Source: Kuschelorhynchus macadamiae
Taxonomy: Eukaryota; Arthropoda; Insecta; Coleoptera; Curculionidae
DNA length: 64,000 nucleotides
Direction of reading: 5' to 3'
Assembly (NCBI GenBank): GCA_030620095.1
Contig: JAUTXW010000108.1
Coordinates: 1,364,001-1,428,000 of the forward strand
This document shows, piece after piece, positions 34,540-46,372 of this stretch. The notes beneath the pieces are model-generated. The model was not told where the DNA came from. It made no database searches and saw nothing but the letters and a program-made list of their open reading frames with translations. The translations under genes and the position numbers were made by a program. How positions within the stretch are numbered: position 1 is the first letter of the stretch; every line of letters starts with the position of its first letter.

Positions 34540-36236
34540 TCTATTTTTAACTTAAAAGCATAAAAAAAAAATAATAAAAACAAATCAGAGCAATGACATT
34601 TTAATTAAGATCAGCCTGTATGCTGTCGATTTACGTTAAATATAAATAAATTCTACTTAATATATAATTAAAGACGGATGTAAAATACAGACAGTAAAAG
34701 AAACAAAAAAAAATTCCAAAATAAATTATTAAAACAATAAGCCGCTAAGCCACGAAATTGCGCAGGGGCCACTCGAAAAAGGAGCTAATGTTAAGGACTA
34801 AAGTGTAAAATAATATTAATATTAATAACCAATTAGGGCTATTTCCTCTATTTATTTACAGAAAAGTGGAACTGGCGTGACAAAGGGCGCAGCAAAATAA
34901 AGCGGAGTGTGAACAAACCCACATCCTGGGCTCCAATATTCAAAAATATCATAATGTAATAAAAAGAATGAAAACAGAAAGAAATAAAAGATGTAATATT
35001 GTGATTTGATAACTTAAAAAACAAAAAAATTGTTAATTAAAAATCCCTAACCAAAAACCATAAAAAGTATATATTTGTGCTTATTCTTAAGAAATATATT
35101 ATAAAATAGCACATACAGTAAGAGTAAACAAAAGAAAACTATTTTCATATGTGTACATTGTTATTATAGATTCCTGTAAATGGAAAGTCGTATAAATAAG
35201 CAAGAGTACTGACTGTAAATCAGGTGTGAGTATCCTTAAAAACACATTTCACAAAAAAACACTAAATAACTTGCATCCGAGTCACTGCACGAGTCATTTA
35301 GGTCATTTTCGGACTTAATTAATTTTCGAGCACCCGCCACTTCTATATAAACAAGACCGTTGAAAGACCAGGCTGATTTTCCAAATAAATTTCTGCATTA
35401 ACCAAACTATTTCTTTTGTTTAATGGTTGGAAAACAGCCAGCTTGAGATTTTTTTATTTAAAAACGATCTAGTGATCATCATTTGTTAGTATATACCATG
35501 TTATATATGTAGTACGTAACATTTGAATAATGAAAATACATATATTTAATTTTTTACTGCCGCAAAACTGTCCTAAGCACTAATTAGCATTCGAATCGCA
35601 CGCCCATGGACAAATTATTTATAGCTCCTGTTATAAGCTTCGAGAAAAATGTTCATCCTTTTTAATATTCTGCATCTGTTTTGATGTGTTCATTACACTG
35701 CAATAAACTTGAAAACCTTACCTGTGTCTTAACAATAAATAATCCTCTTTATTGTTTTTATCATTAAATGAAATGCGATTTTATCTGCGAACTGATATTA
35801 TATAAGAATATGTTTTATATTTAGGCTTCAGTTGTCATTAAATTTAACGGATAACAGATTATGCAAATTATATACGCTATAGATCGGTGTTAAGAACAAT
35901 AAAGAAAATTATCGTATTATTTTGTTTATTTCAGAGTTTTTCCAAGAAGGTTTTATTAAGCAAAAACGGTTTAGTTTCTAATTCTTAATGTCCCATGTCA
36001 CGACGCTTAGATGTAAAAATGTATATTTTTAAAAAAATCGTTCTTCTTTTTAACACGCAAACGTAATAGGGGAGTTAGGGACTACTACTAGTACTAATAC
36101 TACGAAAGTAAACTATTTATTACTTCTCTCGTAAAAGGGAAGCGTTGTAATCGTTAAAAAATCAACCTCCGAGATTTTTTTAGATCACGTAAATTTGAGT
36201 AACATCTTATTGACAGTTTTAATTTCTTTAGTCAAA
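34540..36236. other. Spacer; possible LINE 5' region
   Basis: Directly upstream of the LINE endonuclease start (minus), so part may be its 5' leader or lost ORF1, but I see no coding sequence. The last 200 bp precede the Crypton-like start codon. No other feature supported. Confidence 0.45.
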
Positions 36237-36285
36237 ATGACTGATTCAGAAATAAGCATTCCTTCGGATATTAAGCAGAAAGCGT

Positions 36286-36982
36286 TGTTATGTTTTAATA
36301 TTTTTATTACTCGCCGAATGCCACCACTGTTATGATTTAATAATTTTAGTATTTTGTATTAGCACTGGTAGTAAATGTAAACACTTCAACTTGTTTCAAA
36401 TCTCTCTATTATCTTCTGTACAAGAGGGACACTTCTTACTTCTAACAAATCTTTACTCTTACTGTGTCTACTGACAATATAGTACTGACATAATGACTGA
36501 CCTGCTCTCTACTGACTACCTAGAACTTATTTTTATATGAATTCCCTAATTTGAGATGCAGTGGCGTATCTGTAAAATTGATTAAAAAAGGTGTCTATAA
36601 AAGTAATTTGGGGAGTATTTGCTACGCCACTGCTTACTGTACTACAATGGTTTCTTTTAATGTTTTTATAGCTGAACCTTCCCAAGCTTTATCGACATAG
36701 TGTAAATGAGTTTATGATAGGTTTTTTCGGTTATAATAATATTTGGGGCGGAAGAACGCGCATAAAATAGAATTTGAAGTAGAATTTAAAATACATATTG
36801 TTTACTTAGAATTTCCCTTGCAATAAACGACCATTAAAGCAGCTTTTGTCGGAAGGTTCCGCCGAAATATAGTGTATGTCTAAATATTGCATTTACGTGT
36901 CAAACTATCTCTAGACTAACGAATATATAATACTTAAAACTATTCACAAATAAAATGACTATAAAATAATGGGGTCACAACA
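36286..36982 (-). repeat. LTR of env-only element (3' LTR)
   Basis: 697 bp, starts TGTTATGTTTTAATA on plus and ends GGTCACAACA. About 98% like 39540-40250 by eye; the other copy has an additional short segment near 39728. Confidence 0.95.
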
Positions 36983-37236
36983 CCTCCCCCCTAAATGAGA
37001 GATTTTATAATAATGAAATTGTTAGAAAATTTCGTTCCTGAGTTAAAATATAAATTATGATACAAAATATACATCCTTGTAATTGATACTAATATTTAAC
37101 AAAAGTATTATGTTCGAAATGATTTTACAAAATTTGCTATGAACTATGTTCTTATTCTATATTATACTAACCTATATAATATTGAAAACTGTTTTTTTTT
37201 ATAATAATTAGGCATTCTAAATCTACTTAGATTCTA
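36983..37236. other. 3' untranslated part of the env-only element
   Basis: Between the env stop and the 3' LTR. CTCCCCCC next to the LTR reads GGGGGGAG on the element strand (36984-36991), a plausible polypurine tract. Confidence 0.65.
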
Positions 37237-39147
37237 CTAAAGAAATTTATTACTTATAATAAAACATAATATTATTACTTTTCTAATTGATCGTCTTGAG
37301 GACGTGTGACCAATAGCTCTGCGAGGCGTGTATGATATACCTGGTTGATCGTCCTCAGGGTGATCATCATTATTAATTCTATTAAAAGTTTCACTAGTAT
37401 ACTGAGCTATATATCTATTACTTCTCGGGGATGGTTCAATGGTTTGATTTACCCTTACGCAAATAATTGGTATTATTCCACAACAGGAAGTTTTTCTTAT
37501 ACATTTTGAATATATTTTGTAAATAATAAATAATAATACAACAACAGATACAATGTAAGCTAAAACAGAACCAGAAATATTATATGTCGACAAAAAATTA
37601 TTTCTTTCAAGATTTTCTGTTAGCTTTTCTATATCACCTAGTTTATGGCTAGCGATGTTCAGTTCAGGAATGTGCTTTGAAAGAGTTTTATAATTTTCGT
37701 TTATTAAAATTTCTGTCAGGTTAATGTTATTATTTTTTATTTTTTCACAACAGTCCTCACTAATTTCTAATGGCGGAACAAACTCACTAAATATTTTCGA
37801 CTGAAAGGCATTACCGTGAGGCACGAGCATCGTTGAAACACTATACGCTTTACACTGTTTTCCTATGGTGACACTGCCGCAATTTTTTAAAATAACGTCT
37901 ACTGGTTTATTTTGATTAATACATGAAATGGTTAATGATTCAGGGCAAGGCACTGCAAACAGCCAAGTATTAGTTGTAAGTAACTGAATAAAGATACCTC
38001 TATTAGAATTTAATATATGTTTTTCGCATACTTCTGGAATTTTATTTGTTACTTGAAATAACTTCATTTCACAGTTTTCCACTAAATGAGCGAATGAAAC
38101 TGGTTTTTGTTGCTGACAAATCATTTTATCATCCGTTATTTTTATAAATTTATTATATTCGAGATCAGAGAAAGTTATGAACTGCTGTTTTGTTTCGTCT
38201 ATTGCAATGTATTTAGAAGATGGTTGAATCAAAACAAATTGGTTAGTGGCTAATAGCTTAGGAAAAGGCGATACCTTATATAGGTAGAATAATTGTGCTT
38301 CAACTAAAGGAATATTAATTATATAAATTAAATGATTATTTTCAAAGTAAACTTTTAGTTCAATCGTTTTTAATATAAGGTTAGAATGCATTATATCAAG
38401 AGGCACAGCAAAATCTAAACCATGGGGAAGAGAATCCGTAACTTGTTTTAGTTCATCAATTAGGTGAACTGGTGTTAAAATTGCTGGGTGTAATAAACCC
38501 TTTTTGGCAATAAGAATTGCATTAATCAAAGTCATTACTTCGAGTTGTAGTTGATGTAACATCATATTTGTCAGCGTAATGTGTTCTTCTAGATTGCCTT
38601 TTAAGTCTAAAAATTAAATATCTTTTTGTTCTTTTTCTAATTGTTTGGAAAGAATTTTAACAATATTTTTTAAAATGTTTTCATTAAAATCTAAGGTTCC
38701 AATAGTATTGTTGAAATTTGTTAGTATAGACTTGACAACTTTAGTTTGCTCTTTCAAAAGAGCTAATGCTGAACCCTCATTTTGCGATAAATCTGAAATT
38801 TTGCTATCATAATATTTCGCGTCTTCTTCGTCTAAAGTACCGAATAAAATTTTTGTAGCCTTTCCGATAATATTGAACCATCCTCGTTTATTTCTACTTA
38901 AAGTACTATAACCTATCAATTGATGTAAAGTTTCTAAATCTGAGCTAATTTTATCAAAATTATATTTAGTTGACTTTAAAAACGTGTCACAAATGGATAA
39001 GTGGTACTGAAAATTTTTATGATTACATAATTCAGAGGTTTGTTTATTGTAGTTTTTTAGAGAAAATTGAAGAGAATTTCCATCGCCGTAGCCGTCAAAT
39101 GAATTTATTAAATTTAATACATCAATTGCATCTTTTCCTTCAGCCAT
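37237..39147 (-). pseudogene. Errantivirus-type envelope (fusion glycoprotein) gene, broken
   Basis: Two in-phase open parts, 39147-38614 (177 residues) and 38565-37237 (442 residues), are separated by an in-frame stop, so the copy cannot make full-length envelope. Residues 85-88 of the first part are RNKR, a furin-type cleavage site. The GWFNIIG and LFGTLDEED words typical of insect retroviral Env and baculovirus F proteins follow it. The second part has Cys residues and, near residues 328-349, a hydrophobic membrane anchor followed by a basic cytoplasmic tail. The family merges viral and cell membranes. No signal peptide is visible at the first ATG, which suggests an upstream exon. Old endogenous copy. 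Confidence 0.87.
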
Positions 39148-39539
39148 TTTTTTGTTTGTTAAAATTATAAAGATTAAATACTAATAAAAATTTTGGGTAA
39201 AAATTTAAATATAGATAAGTTATACGGTCGATTATTCAATTACTTTTTCAACACACAACGTATTTAAAAAACATATAAAAAAAAACAAATAGTGTCACCA
39301 CAACAGGAAAATAAAAGAAAAAAACTTACAGCTTCATCCTTAGTTAGCTGGAACGTAAGGCGAATTTCCTTGTTTTCTTTCTTTTTCTCGAAACTTGTTG
39401 CGTACTGGGCGCTCCTCCAAGTCTGTTGAAACTTCCTGTCTTTGGTATACCGATGTGGTTTAACTGGTGTGATTCCTGCTGCGTTCTAGGCGCTCCTTCA
39501 GAAAACACGGGGAAGTATATCCAGATCCGCTGCCACCAA
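39148..39539 (-). other. Leader of the env-only element with splice-donor-like site
   Basis: Lies between the 5' LTR and env. On the minus strand AAGCTGTAAGT (GTAAGT at 39329-39324) matches a splice donor, and TTTTTATTAG about 150 bp further could be an acceptor before env. Errantiviruses express env from a spliced RNA, so these may be the original sites retained after gag-pol loss. Inference. Confidence 0.5.
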
Positions 39540-40250
39540 TGTTATGTTTTAATATTTTTATTACTCGCCGAATGCCACCACTGTTATGATTTAATAATTT
39601 TAGTATTTTGTATTAGCACTGGTAGTAAATGTATACACTTCAACTTGTTTCAAATCTCTCTATTATCTTCTGTACAAGAGGGACACTTCTTACTTCTAAC
39701 AAATCTTTACTCTTACTGTGTCTACTGACTTAATTCTACTGACAATATAGTACTGATATAATGACTGACCTGCTCTCTACTGACTACCTAGAACTTATTT
39801 TCATATGAATTCCCTAATTTGAGATGCAGTGGCGTATCTGTAAAATTGATTAAAAAAGGTGTCTATAAAAGTAATTTGGGGAGTATTTGCTACGCCACTG
39901 CTTACTGTACTACAATGGTTTCTTTTAATGTTTTTATAGCTGAACCTTCCCAAGCTTTATCGACATAGTGTAAATGAGTTTATGATAGGTTTTTTCGGGT
40001 ATAATAATATTTGGGGCGGAAGAACGTGCATAAAATAGAATTTGAAGTAGAATTTAAAATACATATTGTTTACTTAGAATTTCCCTTGCAATAAACGACC
40101 ATTAAAGCAGCTTTTGTCGGAAGGTTCCGCCGAAATATAATGTATGTCTAAATATTGCATTTACGTGTCAAACTATCTCTAGACTAATGAATATATAATA
40201 CTTAAGACTATTCACAAATAAAATGACTATAAAATAATGGGGCCACAACA
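39540..40250 (-). repeat. LTR of env-only element (5' LTR)
   Basis: 711 bp, TGTTATG to GGCCACAACA. Followed directly by TSD GCGT and then the Crypton-like coding sequence. Confidence 0.95.
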
Positions 40251-40640
40251 GCGTCCAGGGGTTGCTTCCCGAAAAATCCAGGCCAAAATATGAGTATATT
40301 TTCAATAGATTCCAAAAATATTGCAGAGAGAAGAATGTGCAGAACTATGGGAATGAAAAGGTACTTATTGTGTACTTCGGGGAGTTATCTAATAACTATA
40401 GGCCTTCATCTCTCTGGGCGTTTTATTCTATGATAATGATGATGTCTATTAAACTCAATATTGATATCAGCAAATTTAAAAATTTAGTCGCCCTCCTCAA
40501 AAGAAAATCTGAGGGATATCAATCAAAAAAGTCAAGGGTATTAACTAAAACCAATATTATAGCATTCCTTCTAGAAGCGGATAACAAAAATGACTTATTT
40601 ATGAAAGTAGTATTGATTGCAGGAGCTTGTAGGTGAGAGG

Positions 40641-40970
40641 AGTTGTAGTTATTTATACTGTAAGGGATGTAAGTAACATTTACCAGTCAAGAACGAGTTT
40701 GGCAAAAAAGTTCGAGACTGGTTAATGTACTTACATTCCATATAGTATATTACATTTTTCCTCCTCCCTGTATCGCATGTTTACAAGAAAATGCTGGATA
40801 TTTTTTTGTATTTTCATTATCATTACATTCGATAGCATTCTTATTAAATTATGAAGGCAGCCGTGATCCGTTGCCAGAGCAACATAAGCAGTTTTTATTT
40901 TATCAACAATGTCAAGTTGACAATTCATAGAGAAAAGTTTGAAGAAGTCGAATTGTTTGATTCTGTGTGG
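40641..40970. other. Spacer between Crypton-like copies
   Basis: No gene. Contains a loose inverted pair, GGGATGTAAGTAACATTTACC (40664 region) and GGTTAATGTACTTACATTCC (40720 region). GGGATGTAAGT also occurs near 42132, so it may be a terminal motif of these elements. Confidence 0.4.
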
Positions 40971-40973
40971 ACA

Positions 40974-41853
40974 AAATGGATGTTTCAGACTTAGAAGAAT
41001 CAGCGAATATTGCTTGTTTATCTCTACTACCGGAAAAGTCGAAAAAAAGGTATGAAGCAGCATCCTTTAAGAATTGGTGCCAAAGCAAGACGGTTACTGC
41101 AGTCTCAGAAACCTTGTTTTTGGCGAATTTCCACGAAAAAAGTGCTATATTGTAGTCCACACTTTTTATAAAGGAAAATATAGATATTTCTAAGTATCCA
41201 AAACTTCGAGCATTTTTGAAAAGAAAAAATGAAGGTTATAGACCCAAAAAATCGCATGTGTTTAAGAGTGAACATGTAAATAAGTTCATGCTTCAAGCCC
41301 CCGATGATATATACTTATTGATGAAGGTCGTAATGGTAATGGCAGTTGCTGGAACGTGCCGTTCTAATGAACTCTGTGAAATGAAAATGGACAATGTTAA
41401 AATAAGTCAAGAAGTCATAATTGTGACCATTCCTGACTCCAAAAATGAAATATCACGTGCATTTACAGTGACAAAAAATGACGACACTCAGGTTTGTCAT
41501 TTTAAGATAATTCAAAAGTACATTGATACAAGATCCCACATGACGACTATTAATCCGCTCTTCTTTATGCGATATCAAAATGGAAATTGCTTACACCAGC
41601 CTGTCGGGAAAAATACGTTTTCGTCAATTCCAAGAAAAATTGCGAAATTTCTAAAGTTTGAGAACTTCAAAATGTATACTGGACACTCTTTTAGAAGGAC
41701 GTGGGCAACATTATTAGCAAATACTGGTGTTGATGTAATAGCTATCAAGCGACATAGTGGATGAAAATCCGCTACTATTGCAGAAAGTTACGTAGCTGAG
41801 AGCCTTAATAATGAAAAGAAAGTAGCGAATAAAATTTTATACAATAAGACCTA
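40974..41853 (+). pseudogene. Crypton-like tyrosine recombinase B
   Basis: Starts MDVSDLEESANIACLSLLPEKSKKRYE. An in-frame break near 41150 precedes a 182-residue frame (41216-41764) with LKRKNEGYRPKKS, AVAGTCRSNEL (catalytic Arg), a beta-sheet region, and GHSFRRTWATLL (the HxxR box). A TGA replaces the expected Trp in HSG*KS at 41762. The sequence then continues with ATIAESYVAESL carrying the nucleophilic Tyr. All catalytic residues R, HxxR and Y are visible, so this was a complete tyrosine recombinase of the Crypton type seen in insects. A DIRS-type origin is less likely because no RT is nearby. Broken by the stop codons. Confidence 0.85.
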
Positions 41854-42139
41854 GCCAGAAGTCTCTTGCAGTGCTTCAATAGTGACAGAAACATTGGTTT
41901 TAATAGGTTAGAAATGAAGGATCTGTGGAGTCAGAAAATGTAATACACACCGAGAAGAAACGAGAAAACGTGTTTCCAAATGTTGTTAATAATGTGAATA
42001 ATTGTAATAATTGTACCATTAATATTCATTTCAATTAATATCACCGGATTTTTGTCCGGATTTTTGTAATATGTTGATGAAATCAAAAATTAAAGCTACT
42101 TATAGTAATTTCAGATTATTATTTCCCTAGGGATGTAAG

Positions 42140-42500
42140 TTGACTTACGTCCTGTCGTTAAGGGCAACCAATACCTTGTTGAGTAACTTTTACTTACGTC
42201 TGTCAAAGCAGTGTCAAAATAGGTTGCTTACAAAACAGGGAGGGGAAAAACAAAATTGTTGTTGGAAAATGTCGAGGATGAAGGGCGATGTTTTCTTTTT
42301 TTTACCGACAACGAAAACGAAAATAGCCAGAAAATTCTATGGTACATCTGGAAATATTCAAGAGATAGACATGGTTCAACTAGTTCGAAAATACATTAAC
42401 CTTCGCACATGTAACATGGAGCGTGGTAGGTTTTTCATCCAATTTCGAAATGGCGTGTATATGAAGCAACCGCTAGACATTAATTCTCTTGTATCCTAGC
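42140..42500 (+). pseudogene. Crypton-like tyrosine recombinase C, fragment
   Basis: A 119-residue frame whose C-terminal 75 residues (FFLPTTKTKIARKFYGTSGN, IDMVQLVRKYINLR, RFFIQFRNGVYMKQPLD) match the region between catalytic Arg and HxxR in copy B (for example HFKIIQKYIDTR, FFMRYQNGNCLHQPV). The catalytic boxes themselves are missing. The N-terminal part of the frame is unrelated. Confidence 0.7.
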
Positions 42501-44300
42501 CAACCTACTACTAGCAAAAATAAAATTCACCACTGGATTCTACATAAAAGACTACTTTAGAACAATTCTTTATTTTTCTGATAAGAAAAGCGCTAACCAA
42601 GGGGTACCCAAAATGCAATATTTTCAAATTCACTCTGTATCTTAGAAACAGAAAAGTGGGCTCTGAAAAGATTAATTACGCCATCTTTCGTTTCACAAAA
42701 AACTAGCACATTGTTGTGAAAACCGCATACCTGTGTCTTTCCAAATAACCTAGACACACCGTAAACCCATCGAAATCTGGGCACTCTGTACAGAGGTAAA
42801 ATTTAATGCTGGTTGAGATAGCTAAAAAATATCCAGCATCGACATATGATAAGAATGACTTTTATTGAATACAAAATTTTGAAATTACAAAAAAAAGGTA
42901 AACTTGGACATGTTTATTGAATTAAACATTTAAAAATGATTTAAGTTTATAACAATAATCCCGAAAGGTACGTTCAACCCCTCTTCTTTCCACATTTTTT
43001 GTTAACTACGGATTGATTTTTCTGTACATAAAGAATATCTCTTCTGTCAAAAATCATCCATTGTTCAATTTTTTTTTGTAATTTTTGTAATTGCTACAAG
43101 ACCGCCAAATTCTTGGTCTTTTTTAAAAATAAAGTCATACCTGAAGAACATAAGAGGGCCCTTCGACATATAATTTCAAGAATCAATCGACGATAAGCCC
43201 TCAAACTGGAAAAATGGAAAAATGACCGCAGCCAGATAAGCGGGAGATATCCTTAAGTCTCCTCATTGTCATTAGACAATATCACGGATATGATACAATA
43301 TGGAGCCGGCCATTACGTCACCATATAAGTCGATTGGCATTGTGGATCGTCTTTTGTTCTTTAATATTAAGGACGACCAGATCTCGGTGTGCCACTTGCC
43401 GAACAAAAGCGATTTAAGAGGCTCCGTTTTTGTTAGCGGGACAATGAGATATGGTTTAATTAGATCCGCGAGAGGGGCCGAAGACTGTCTGGTGTATGGA
43501 TATCCACAAAGTGTTTTTAAGAAAGAATTTAAATTAAATTGCTGAGTTAATTAAATTATATAATAAAACGGGTCAAATTTCCTAATTTACTTTCCAAAAA
43601 CATTTTCTTTGTTTATACAGGGTGTTTCGTTTTGACGTGATACACGCAACTATATTCATTTACTGTCAATTTCGAAAGTTTTTATAATAACATCTATATT
43701 TGAATTCGAATTTAAAAAAAAAACCTATTTTTAAAACTTCGAGCGAATGTACACTTATGGAAATTTGAAACGATTCTGACAAAATTTTAAATTTGGCATA
43801 GAAGGGTCCTTAGTGATGTTGAATAAGAATCTAAGATCAATATTTGATTTTCCCACCTAAGCTGGCACGTCAACGAGTGATGTGAAAGTTTAGTGAGTCA
43901 AAACAACCAGATTTCAGCCAGAAATCTATACATTACACTAAAATATTAAACTAATTTGTTAAGTTTTCGTATCCGGAATTCATGGGCGAAGTTAGGGGGG
44001 CTTGGGGGACCTAAGCTCCTCGAAATACCGAAGTAGCCCAAAAAAATATTAAAATTTGATACATACACTATAAAACGAATAAAATATACTAGGACCGGGC
44101 TTTAGCCCCCCCAGATCTGATGTCATAAATCCACTCATGCCGGAGTTTCAAAGGAACTTTTTTTCTTAGATATCAATATATTTAGTTTTTATCTTCAGTC
44201 ACTTCCCAGGCGCACCTATTATAAGCGTAAATTAAAACAATAGAAAGACATAATTAAAAACAAGAAAAGAAAACCTTACTTAAATAGGCACTAATATTTG
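42501..44300. other. Non-coding stretch including repeat B copy 3
   Basis: 42595-42795 is a third copy of repeat B (ending GGCACTCTGTACAG). An 81-residue frame at 43300-43545 has no recognisable domain and is probably chance. TACAGGGTGTTTCG at 43617 resembles a repeat terminus. Nothing else is supported. Confidence 0.5.
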
Positions 44301-44690
44301 AGGTGGTTTCTTGAGGAAATCCTCTATATCTTGCCAGATAAAGATACTAGACTTCTTTGGCTTAAATCTTACATTCTGGCATTTCAAAGAGGTAACGAAT
44401 TTGTTATATTTTGATATGTCAATCTTTCTCTTAATTCTAGCATTGACTGCCTTGCCATGTCGTTAAAATATACCATCAAAACCTCGTTCAAAACTGTCTC
44501 CGACGCGATATTCTTGACATTTTTTTCGGCACGCCAAATTTTATATACCTTCAATGCCTTTTCATACCGTCTCCTACTTTTCTCTGGAAGTAAACTTGTT
44601 TCTAATCTTTCTGCAGCTTCTTTAAGTTCTGGTGAAGTACCAGTGTTAAAATAGTCTTTGTTATCATCACTTTCTGAAAACATTTCCGGT
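44300..44690 (-). pseudogene. Crypton-like tyrosine recombinase D, N-terminal fragment
   Basis: On the minus strand from 44683: MFSESDDNKDYF, then RLETSLLPEKSRRRYEKALK and NVKNIASETVLNEVLMVYFND, the same N-terminal core-domain signature as copies A and B. The frame ends at 44384 and some family-like sequence may follow. The catalytic domain is not present on this strand downstream. Opposite orientation to A-C. Confidence 0.78.
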
Positions 44691-45483
44691 TTGTTTGTTA
44701 GACAAATTCAAAACAACTAACGAGAAATTCAAAATTGCCAAAGGTTATATTTTGCTGGTTTGGAAAGCTTGCGCCATAGAAACCAGTCACCGTGAGTGCG
44801 CCCCTGGTAACGGTGACAACATGTATGAAAACATTAAAAGAGAAAATGAAAAATTTTGGCATTCTTACTATATTTTTTCATTCTCAAAATAAAATATTGT
44901 ACCTACATTTTGATTAATGGTGTGGATGCAAATAAAATAGTATACAAACCTCAGAAGGAAGTTTTCGTTACTTACCTGCTCAATATGTAATATACTCTTA
45001 TCGTAATTGTCTCTAGAAGAAACGGAGCTAAGTAGTCCGGATCAAAAATTGATTTAATTCGGAAGCGAATTTTTTGTTTCTGATGTAAAGTGCGGGACAC
45101 GAAAGAAAACCGGGCGGAGTCAATCGGTTTAGGAAGGTCGGCCAAGAAATCTCTTTAAACCAGTGGTGTCCCGTCGTTCTTTAAATAATATGGCACTCTT
45201 TTTTAACTAAACGCACTTCAGATAATTAAAAAATGTAACTATGTTTAATGAACCTTTATCTATATTTGTCTGTTTTCTTTCGTGTACCGCACTTCTATAT
45301 CTGCGTTTGGGCGAAGTTTCGAATTTTAAAATGATTTCATTTTCATTTTTCTTGATCGATTTACCTATAAATATATTTTTTCTTGAGTTCTGTCATCAAC
45401 GGTTCCCGGGCTACTGCCTACGTTCACTATTATTGGACGACCCTGTAGAGTGATACACGATTTACAAGTCCAGATTTTACAAG

Positions 45484-46187
45484 GGCAGCCAGCATCAGAT
45501 CCAGTGAACGAGATTTATCAAAATTTTAATTTATGCAGTTCGTCTCTGGGCTACTCAAGTATGCCAAAAGTGGACGTCTGTCTTCGTTTGTCATATTACT
45601 TTATACAGGGGCCGTCATTGTGAAACACTATACAGGGCGTTTCCTAATTGCATGCCGGTGTTAAAGGGGGTGTTTTTATGTCCTAAAAGTCTTTTGAGAT
45701 ACAAGATGGTAAAGTTTAAGAATAAAACATTTTTTTCATCCCAATTCTGATGCTATTGTAGATAACTGCATGAAATTTGATACACGTCTTCTGTGCATTA
45801 AGGAACATACGAATTTACCCACTTTAATTACATATGCACGCCACTGGAAGAAATTTCAAAAATTGATTGTTAATAAAAAATGCCCTTTTATGCATAAAAA
45901 AACGTGCATCAAAAAAATGTTTTTTTAAAACCCTGTATCTCCAAAGTTAAGACTTTTAGGTTTATATTAAACTTTTTCCTTAAGATGGTCCAAAAATCAC
46001 CCCCCCTTTAACATTAGCCATGCAATTATGAAACGCCCTGTATAGTACTTCACAATGACGCCCCCTGTACAAAGTAATATGACAGACGGAGACAAATGGT
46101 CACTTTTGGCATACCCCAATAGCCCAAAGTCGAACTGCATTAGTTAAAATTTTGATAAATCTTATTCACTGGAATCAGTGCTAGCTC
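45484..46187. repeat. Fold-back (MITE-like) repeat inside the DDE transposon
   Basis: Arms of roughly 300 bp are inverted copies: 45484-45790 pairs with 45890-46187. Shared blocks include TTTATCAAAATTTTAA, TATGCCAAAAGTG, GTCATATTACTTT, TACAGGG, GCGTCATTGTGAA and CCTAAAAGTCTT. No coding sequence. It sits between the transposase stop and the left terminus of the host transposon, so it is likely a later insertion. Confidence 0.85.
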
Positions 46188-46372
46188 CTCTACTATAACT
46201 ACATTGATGTGTTAATTTTGGAAAAATATGAGTTCTGTAGTTTTTCAAAGATTAATTGCAATATTAGATATTTTTTGACACCACACCCGGTGTTGAACAG
46301 AAGATTAATTATTTTAAAGCAGTTTATTGACTGCTATTTTATGAACAATTTTACAAAATATGCGAAAAAAAA

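Larger units (their letters stand above)
36286..40250 (-). mobile_element. LTR element with env-like gene only (gag-pol absent)
   Basis: LTRs of about 700 bp (36286-36982 and 39540-40250), each TGTTATG to CACAACA. TSD GCGT lies at 36282-36285 and 40251-40254. The interior is only about 2.56 kb and encodes an insect errantivirus-type envelope on the minus strand. There is no gag, protease, RT or integrase. Beside the 5' LTR (right) the minus strand starts TGGTGGCAGCGGATCTGG, a plausible primer-binding site. A 4-bp TSD and two complete LTRs show that integration was by an integrase supplied in trans. Confidence 0.9.
36237..40640 (+). pseudogene. Crypton-like tyrosine recombinase A, split by an LTR element
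   Basis: An ATG at 36237 opens a short frame (MTDSEISIPSDIKQKA) that ends at the LTR element. After its TSD (GCGT) at 40251-40254 the gene continues with LLPEKSRPKYEYIFNRFQKY, a family signature shared with copies B and D. Then come LKRKSEGYQSKKSRVL and FMKVVLIAGACR (the first catalytic Arg of tyrosine recombinases). It ends in a stop after AGACR, so the HxxR and Tyr part is absent. A one-base shift near the junction is additional damage. The N-terminal part acts as a DNA-binding core domain in such enzymes. Confidence 0.8.

Noticed and set aside
36983..39539. Intact endogenous virus
   Set aside because: Env has an in-frame stop and gag-pol is absent, so it is a defective remnant.
40974..41853. 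Phage or integron integrase
   Set aside because: Family signature LLPEKSKKRYE, insect context and clustering fit Crypton-like elements; no bacterial genes nearby.
43300..43545. 81-residue open frame
   Set aside because: No recognisable domain, start context or neighbours; probably chance.
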